DNA of 14,194 nt from Gamarada debralockiae (Eukaryota > Ascomycota > Leotiomycetes > Helotiales > Hyphodiscaceae): the NCBI GenBank assembly GCA_002803225.1, contig NXFV01001890.1:1-14194 (forward strand), read 5' to 3'. Each line of letters opens with the position of its first letter. Position 1 is the stretch's first letter. Positions 8,887 to 14,194 of this stretch are shown in pieces. The position numbers and the translations under genes were made by a program. The notes beneath the pieces are model-generated. The model was given only the letters and a program-made list of their open reading frames with translations. It was not told where the DNA came from and searched no databases.

Positions 8887-11800
8887 ATGGCGTCCTCGAT
8901 TAGGTGCAGCCGAGATAGTCGAGAGAGTCTAGGGAGGAAGCTTAAACTTTCCCGCAAGTATCGTTTGTCATCTCCCAACCAGTGCTATATATTGACTAGA
9001 AGTTATTTAGAGCGAGGAGACCCTCAAGCGCGGCCGATGCTTACTCGGATCTATGGGTTGATTGGATGCCTGATTGTTACTATTGCGTTGATTGTCCTTC
9101 TGATCATTCTCCAAAAGAAGTTGCCAGATGGCTCAAAGTCCAGTTTCCATATCCCCGTGCGGAGAGATTTGGAAAACGTACCAGTACAACACGAAGTGGT
9201 AAAGAGGCAAGAGAGTGTCTTTAACGGTGCCTACGTCTTACCTCGAACAACCAACTTCGCTGACATTAAAACAGCGGAGAAGGAATCGGCTGAACTCCAA
9301 CCAAGGATAACATTAGCTCCAACGTTCATTCCTGAACCGATATATCATTTCTCCTTGGGTTGTTACAGCACTGCAGTCAACTGCGTCACGGAGTTGTTCC
9401 CAGGCAAGTTACGCAAACGATACCAGGAAGTTACGTGCAGCAGTACAGTTGTCACAACGCCCTGCTCGACATCGACTTCTTCAACCCCAATCTTTATACC
9501 CACAATATCGCCAATATGGTTTTCACTCTTTCCAATTACGCCCACTCCAACTCCTACAGGGACCTGTATTAGGGGGACAAGTTATGATATTTCTTGCACT
9601 ACTGAACCCATTATTGTGAAGGCAAAGAAGAGACAAGAAAAAACCTATTGTTCGACAACGAGGATTGGAATATGCACAACGAGCACGTCAAGTACACCAA
9701 TGCCTACGTCCAGTACGCCAACTTCTACTCCAACTCCAACCTGTATTAGCGGAATGAGTCTTGAGATTACATGCACGGCAACGTACCACAACATTCCAAA
9801 GGCGAAGAGGCAATTAGAAACCACATGTTCAACGTCGACCCTCGGACCATGCTCCACGAGTGCCTCTTCGCGAACAACGTCAACTCCCTCGAATGTGAGA
9901 ACACCACCTGATTTGGCCAGTAGCAATTCTTGCGTTGCAACTGCGGTATCGTGTTCCGCCTTTGAAATCATTGATCGGGGGCTTCAGACATCCTGCGCGA
10001 CTTCGTATTCTTCCATTGCTGGCTGTCCCTCGACAAGCTCTTCTCCAACAACATCGACTCCCTCCAGTATCACGACATCTCCTGTCTCAATTAGCAGCAA
10101 CTCTTGTATTGCAACTGCAATTTCCTGTTCTACCTGGGAGATTATTGATCTGGGACCGCAGTCATCCTGCATGACTTCGTATTCTTCAATAACTGGCTGT
10201 CCGTCGTCGAGCTCATCAAGTGTTATCACAACGAGTTCTTCGTCTACTTTAAGCTCTTCCACTTCCTCAACGCCGTCACCTCCTACGAGCTCGAGCCTAT
10301 CTTCGTCCAAAACTTCAGCAACAACACCTCCATCAAGCTCATCCCTACCGAGCACTTCGTCGAGCGTCAGCACCACTCCGTCAAGCAGTTCTTCGAGTTC
10401 CAGTCCTGCAGTCGACCCAATAAGTTTGACCAGCAACAGCTCGTCGAGCTCTGTTCCAACAACTTTGCCCAGCAGCGTCTCATCCCCTTCGTCGATTTCT
10501 ACCCCAACGACATCACCTTCCTCTGTTTCCTCTTTGGGGAGCTCAGTTGGGGTTGCTCTACCTGTCTCTACTGGCTCAAGTTCCACGACTGGCTCAAGTT
10601 CCACGACTGGCTCAAGTTCCACGACTGGCTCTAGTTCCACGTCGGGCTCAAGTTCCACGTCGGGCTCAAGTTCCACGTCGGGCTCAAGTTCCACGTCGGG
10701 CTCAAGTTCCACGTCTGGCTCATTGTCCGTCTCTAATCCATCCTTAATACCATCAGGCCGCACCTCGTTGCCCCCAAGTGTGATTGCCACCCCTGCTTCG
10801 GGATCATCGACCTCCTTAACGTCGATACCACCAGTACTCGTGGTCATCACCTCATCGGGCTCAGCTTCCTCAGGGTCAGCAAGTTCATCTCCATCAGGAG
10901 GGCCAGTCTCGATAGGATTTCCTTCAGGCTCTTCTGTCCCATCTCCACCATCTTCTGGATCTCTCAGTCCAGCAACGTCTCTACCTCCAGTGACATCGGC
11001 TCCTGGCAGTCTAGCGAGCTTGCCTAGTACTTCAGCCTCCGCCAGCCTATCTCCTGACCCTGTTCTGTTTAAGATTCCGTCAGGCAGTGTTTCGTTGACA
11101 GGGGTATCAATTTTTATCAGTCCTGATGCATCAACTTTTCCCAGTACGTTGTCAAAGGTGCCATTTGGAAGCAGTGCGCCTTCAGCAGTTCCGACAGCAT
11201 CCTTGACCACACATTCAGGAAGTCCTACACCTTCAGTTATAGGCTCGGCATCGTCAGGTTTATTGCAATTCATCGATGCCACTGGAAGCTTGGCCCCCAG
11301 CGGGACAGCCGGAGGTGGTGGTGGAGGTGGAGAAGGCCCAACACCAACAAACGACCCAAAGACAATCAACGCATCTCCTGACATTTGGCCACTCGCACAG
11401 ACAATTCTTGGCGACTATACTCCTCTCATTGTGAGCCGCGGATTCCTCATGCTACTCAACGCACTTTACCACCAACTTGAAACGTACGAGCCAATTCGGC
11501 ATCTCCTCATCCCTGGAGGTGGCTCACTTGTCGATTATCCTGCGATGATGCCTATACAGTTCGCAATTATTTGCGCGCATATTGGAACTGGTTTCTCTGC
11601 AGGAGCTACCTTCTTCGACACAGGATATTGCAATCCTGCTCAGACCAATGATATCAAGATCTGTCCGCCGAAATTGAGCGTCAACCCCTGGGTCGTTGAC
11701 GTGATTATCATCACACTTATCGTCCAGGCGCTTACAATCGTATTCGTGATTACTCAATGGTGGAAGAAGCCAGGTGGATTCTCAGCAGATCCGACGAGCA

Positions 11801-12880
11801 TCGCCGGCATAGCAGCATTCATGGGGCATCCGGAGGTGGAGCAAGAGTTCGTTCAGCTCCCCACGGAAATCAATGCTCAAGGTCTCAAAAGACGCTTGAG
11901 AGGAAAGAAGTTCAGATTAGGGCAGTTTGCTACCGAGAGAGGAATTGTGAAATACGGCATCATGCCTGCAGATGATGAGAACGAGCCGGATAAAAAGGAT
12001 GGCTTCTTCGACAAGCTTGGGAATTGGTGGTCGAAGTTCCAGGGCAAATTTACTTTCCTCCACAAATGGAAAAAGAATCAATTCTTATTAGACGCACTCT
12101 TCGTTATGCTACTGCTAGCTCTTCTCGGTCTCACGATTGATGCAGTTAGTCGGGTCAACAAAACAGAGGTCGTTTTTCTTGCAACAGCTGCGGCTTCAGG
12201 GACAGGTTGGCGGATCTTTATCGCGATCCTGGGCGTCATTGTTTCCTTCTACTGGGGAAGACTTTTCAGAGGTATGTTTCTCCTCCCACTCGATACTCTG
12301 CATACTAATGAATGCAGACGCCCAAACATTCGCCCCATACATCGACCTTGGTCGTGGCTCCTCAAATCCTGACGCCACGATTCTCCTCAAGCGTCACAGC
12401 ATACCCCTCACGGCATTCTTTCCCCTCCTTTGGTGCTGCCACTACACTCCTGCTTCAGTGGCATTCATCGGTCTCATTGCAGAGTTACTTATCGTCGCGC
12501 TCTCGGGTCTTCCCTACCGACCTGGCCAACAGCGTGGCGAGTTCCTCTTCTGGGGAATCACAAGCTTGGCCATCCTTACAATTATGATAGTGCAGCTAAT
12601 CAGCGTCAGCATGTGGCGGCGAAAACTACCCTATCTTCCGCGAGCACCAGAATCCATTGCAGCGGTCATGACTTATGTTGCGGGAACGAGCATGACTAGA
12701 GACTTCAATGGGTTGGAGCAGCTCAAGAGGAGTGAGAGAGACCAGGCTATACGAGATCTGGAGAAGTCGTATGCTTATTGGTGGAGAAGAGAGGTGGATG
12801 GGAGAATCCGGTGGATTGTGGATGAGGTCCCTGGGAGTAAGAATAGGGCGTTGATGGATGGTGCGAGTGAGTATTCATGA
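8887..12880 (+). CDS. DUF3433-type membrane protein with Cys modules and Ser/Thr-rich ectodomain
   Basis: Two exons (8887-12271 and 12318-12880) give 1315 residues. The start is the first ATG in the frame (MASSIRCSRDSRESLG); the open frame upstream begins only with a TTG. Layout: basic N-terminus; membrane segment about 55-76; dibasic site 106-107; five four-cysteine modules 159-438; Ser/Thr/Pro-rich region to about 808, containing an 18-bp minisatellite (563-616); a run of seven Gly (809-815); then a C-terminal half with hydrophobic spans near 933-957, 1066-1087, 1096-1127, 1155-1185 and 1204-1228. Motifs such as DYTPLIVSRGF, LETYEPIRHLL, and PYLPRAPESIAAVMTYVAG near the C-terminus fit fungal DUF3433 proteins, whose function is unknown. 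The Ser/Thr-rich part is likely heavily O-glycosylated and outside the cell or in a secretory compartment (inference). No frameshift is seen. Confidence is high for the gene, moderate for the family, none for function. Confidence 0.88.
9361..10200 (+). repeat. five diverged four-cysteine modules (within CDS)
   Basis: Cysteines at residues 159/166/184/193, 227/237/255/263, 286/296/314/322, 349/356/370/380 and 407/414/428/438. Spacing is C-x6-C-x17-C-x8-C in module 1, C-x9-C-x17-C-x7-C in modules 2 and 3, and C-x6-C-x13-C-x9-C in modules 4 and 5. Modules 1-3 carry a Lys-Arg pair in the middle loop (177-178, 248-249, 307-308). Modules 4 and 5 have lost it and read EIIDRGLQTS and EIIDLGPQSS. The modules are separated by Ser/Thr/Pro linkers. 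They probably form disulfide-bonded units made by internal duplication. Confidence 0.8.
10573..10734 (+). repeat. 18-bp minisatellite coding GSSST(T/S)
   Basis: Eight head-to-tail 18-bp units (10573-10716) encode GSSSTT three times, then GSSSTS five times. A ninth, diverged unit follows (GSLSVS, 10717-10734). Units are near identical at DNA level, differing mainly at the ACT/TCG/TCT codon, so the array is young and likely variable in length. Confidence 0.92.
12272..12317 (+). other. 46-nt intron of the DUF3433 gene
   Basis: Donor GTATGT, branch-like ACTAATG at about 12303, acceptor TGCAG. Removal joins the upstream frame (codon base G at 12271) to AC at 12318, making Asp, and continues AQTFAPYIDLGRG. 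Without splicing, the first frame runs into a TGA at 12370-12372. The intron is short but within the fungal range. Confidence 0.88.
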
Positions 12881-13246
12881 GATGTCGGATGTGGTGGAAT
12901 AACGTGATATGAGTATATGTGATACCATAGTTAGTCTCTGTAACTTTATAGAATAATAGAGTTCGCGATTGAAAGCGTCCCCGGTCCTTATGACCATGAT
13001 TATCGATGTGACTGAGAATAGGTGGAGCAAAACAAGCCATGCAATGCGAGACTCAAAGTCAGATTGTAGACAGGAAGAAAGGGTCATGGAATGATTCAAA
13101 TCTTATTTCTCATTTAACCGCATTTGCCGTTGCTAAATGCATAACGTTGCATAACCCTAACTCTTGGGCCTCATCATACACTGACTAAACATTCACACCT
13201 TTCCATGTGCAAGACCCATCTAGTAAGACTCTAGGGTAGTTGCTGA
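12881..13246. other. 3' flank and intergenic DNA
   Basis: Follows the TGA at 12878. An AATAAT-type word near 12952-12957 could serve as a loose polyadenylation signal. The open minus-strand stretches across 12747-13099 overlap the end of the real gene and show no domain. Confidence 0.45.
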
Positions 13247-14149
13247 AATGAGCAGTATCGATGCTCTGAAGCTGAGGACAGCTCGCTGGGAAAATTACAA
13301 GGCGAAGCGGGCAGCGTTGTCGCCTTGAGCCAGTATCTGAATGTCGTAGACGCCTACGGTCAGATTCTGCAGGCCAACCTCAGTAAAGGTGTTTGTTTTC
13401 CCACTATTGCCACCAATGTCGAGGAATTGAGGATACTCAAGGGCTGCAGTCGTGAGATCGAGATTGAAGTACGGAATGTGTCCTCGCCACCGCTTGTACT
13501 AGTTGTCCGGGATGCGTCCGTTGCCTTCCGTCCACGTGAAGCTGCCTGGCTCTCCGGTGATGAGAAGAACGACTTCATGACTTCGCCATCAAGGTATCCT
13601 GCTGGGTAATTTGCGGGCTTATTCGACATAAATGGGCTCATTGCTCTGCAGTCGGCATTACGCATCAGCACGTCACCTACCTTTCTCAACGGTCCTCTCA
13701 TGTCTTTCTTTCGGTAGCTACAAGCCTCCGAGTTAAAGAGTAGTGGCGGCATTTTGCGCCAAGTCATCTCGAAGATTGTTGAGCCTCCGTATACCTGGAA
13801 TGCCTTCACCGAGGCTATCAAATCAAACCAAGTCAACGAGGAGACACTGCTCTTTGCTTGTTCTTGTCCGAAGAGTAAGTAACTGCTTCTTCAAATTGAA
13901 TCCCAATCGCTTGAGCCCGTCCTCGGCCCCTCATCGGTCCCGACGCTCTAGACGTAGTAGCTTTCTGTTAAGTCATCCACCCCCTCCTGCTTTTGGGTAG
14001 AAGCAAGCCCTGTTACCATCGTGCGTTTGAAATAGCTCGTATATCTTGTCACCTTCTTCACCATAGTCGCGGTGATCCTCGCGCTCGCGCTTGTAGATGT
14101 TTCCCCGTCGCTGTCGCTTGTGGTAGAGAATGCTGTTGCGAGGTCATAA
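13247..14149 (+). pseudogene. decayed gene with only TAA/TAG in-frame stops
   Basis: One plus-strand frame reads coherently over about 300 codons: SVVALSQYLNVVDAYGQILQ, EELRILKGCSREIEIEVRN, FAGLFDINGLIALQSALRIS, LQASELKSSGGILRQVISKI, PPYTWNAFTEAIKSNQVNEE, and a hydrophobic end VYLVTFFTIVAVILALALVD. It is broken by TAA 13607, TAG 13715, TAA 13880, TAG 13949, 13955 and 13958, and TAG 14033, and closes at TAA 14147. A GTAAGT donor at 13876 may mark a real intron covering some of these. I do not recognise the product; the C-terminal membrane segment suggests a membrane protein. A competing minus-strand reading exists (13295-13597, with ALEYPQFLDIGG and NLTVGVYDIQILAQGDNAA, and 13360-13890 in another frame), so the strand is not settled. 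Confidence 0.35.
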
Positions 14150-14194
14150 TTGTAGAATGTGAAAGCAGCTTGACATTTAGAGAGTAGTGATCCA
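14133..14194 (-). repeat. 62-bp repeat, inverted copy of 4842-4903
   Basis: The minus strand from the window end matches 4842-4903 with one A/G difference, then diverges after CAACAG. The match reaches the last base of the window, so the true repeat may be longer. On the minus strand it opens MTSQQHSLPQATATGKHL before a stop. Confidence 0.85.

Noticed and set aside
10547..10747. plus-strand frame reading AQVPRRAQVPRR repeats
   Set aside because: An alternate frame of the 18-bp minisatellite; a shadow of the DUF3433 gene.
9984..11384. 466-codon open frame on the minus strand, reading repeated VELEPD units
   Set aside because: It is the exact antisense of the Ser/Thr-rich repeat region: GSSST(T/S) codons read backwards give VELEP(D/V). 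It has no domain or splice logic of its own, and its openness follows from the repetitive codon use of the real gene.
13141..13165. CCCTAAC word as a telomere-like repeat
   Set aside because: A single copy, not an array.

Overview
The window looks like nuclear DNA of a filamentous ascomycete. The evidence is a short spliced intron with a GTATGT donor and a CTAATG branch-like site, a large fungal-type DUF3433 membrane protein, decayed ankyrin-type genes, and AT-rich stretches carrying transposon remains. The genus cannot be told from sequence alone. All domain assignments below come from reading translations by eye; no database search was run.

Only one gene looks intact: a two-exon gene at 8887-12880 (+). 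It encodes a predicted 1315-residue membrane protein with an N-terminal membrane anchor, five cysteine modules, a very long Ser/Thr-rich region containing an 18-bp minisatellite, and a multi-membrane-span C-terminal half of the DUF3433 type. About 1.2 kb of gene-free DNA lies upstream and is probably its promoter and leader.

The rest is a graveyard. At 636-1261 (+) there is a small decayed or frame-disturbed gene resembling SnoaL/NTF2-like folds. At 1472-1800 (-) is a weak anoctamin-like fragment. From 2944 to 5609 (+) runs a broken ankyrin-repeat gene with several frameshifts and stops. It is interrupted by a 749-bp non-autonomous hAT-like DNA transposon (3487-4235) with perfect 18-bp terminal inverted repeats and an 8-bp target duplication. 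Directly downstream are two diverged copies of an LTR-like repeat (5626-5985 and 6251-6556), an AT-rich gap, an 18-bp tandem array (6844-6934) and a gene-free, purine-rich tract up to about 7640. At 13247-14149 (+) a single reading frame is interrupted only by TAA and TAG codons. That pattern is expected if Gln codons were hit by C-to-T changes, as in repeat-induced point mutation (RIP).

The flanking loci are linked by a 62-bp near-identical inverted repeat (4842-4903 and 14133-14194), whose second copy runs off the window end. I see no tRNA, rRNA or CRISPR array. The genes do not form a pathway: the picture is one active surface-protein gene embedded in decayed, transposon-invaded sequence.
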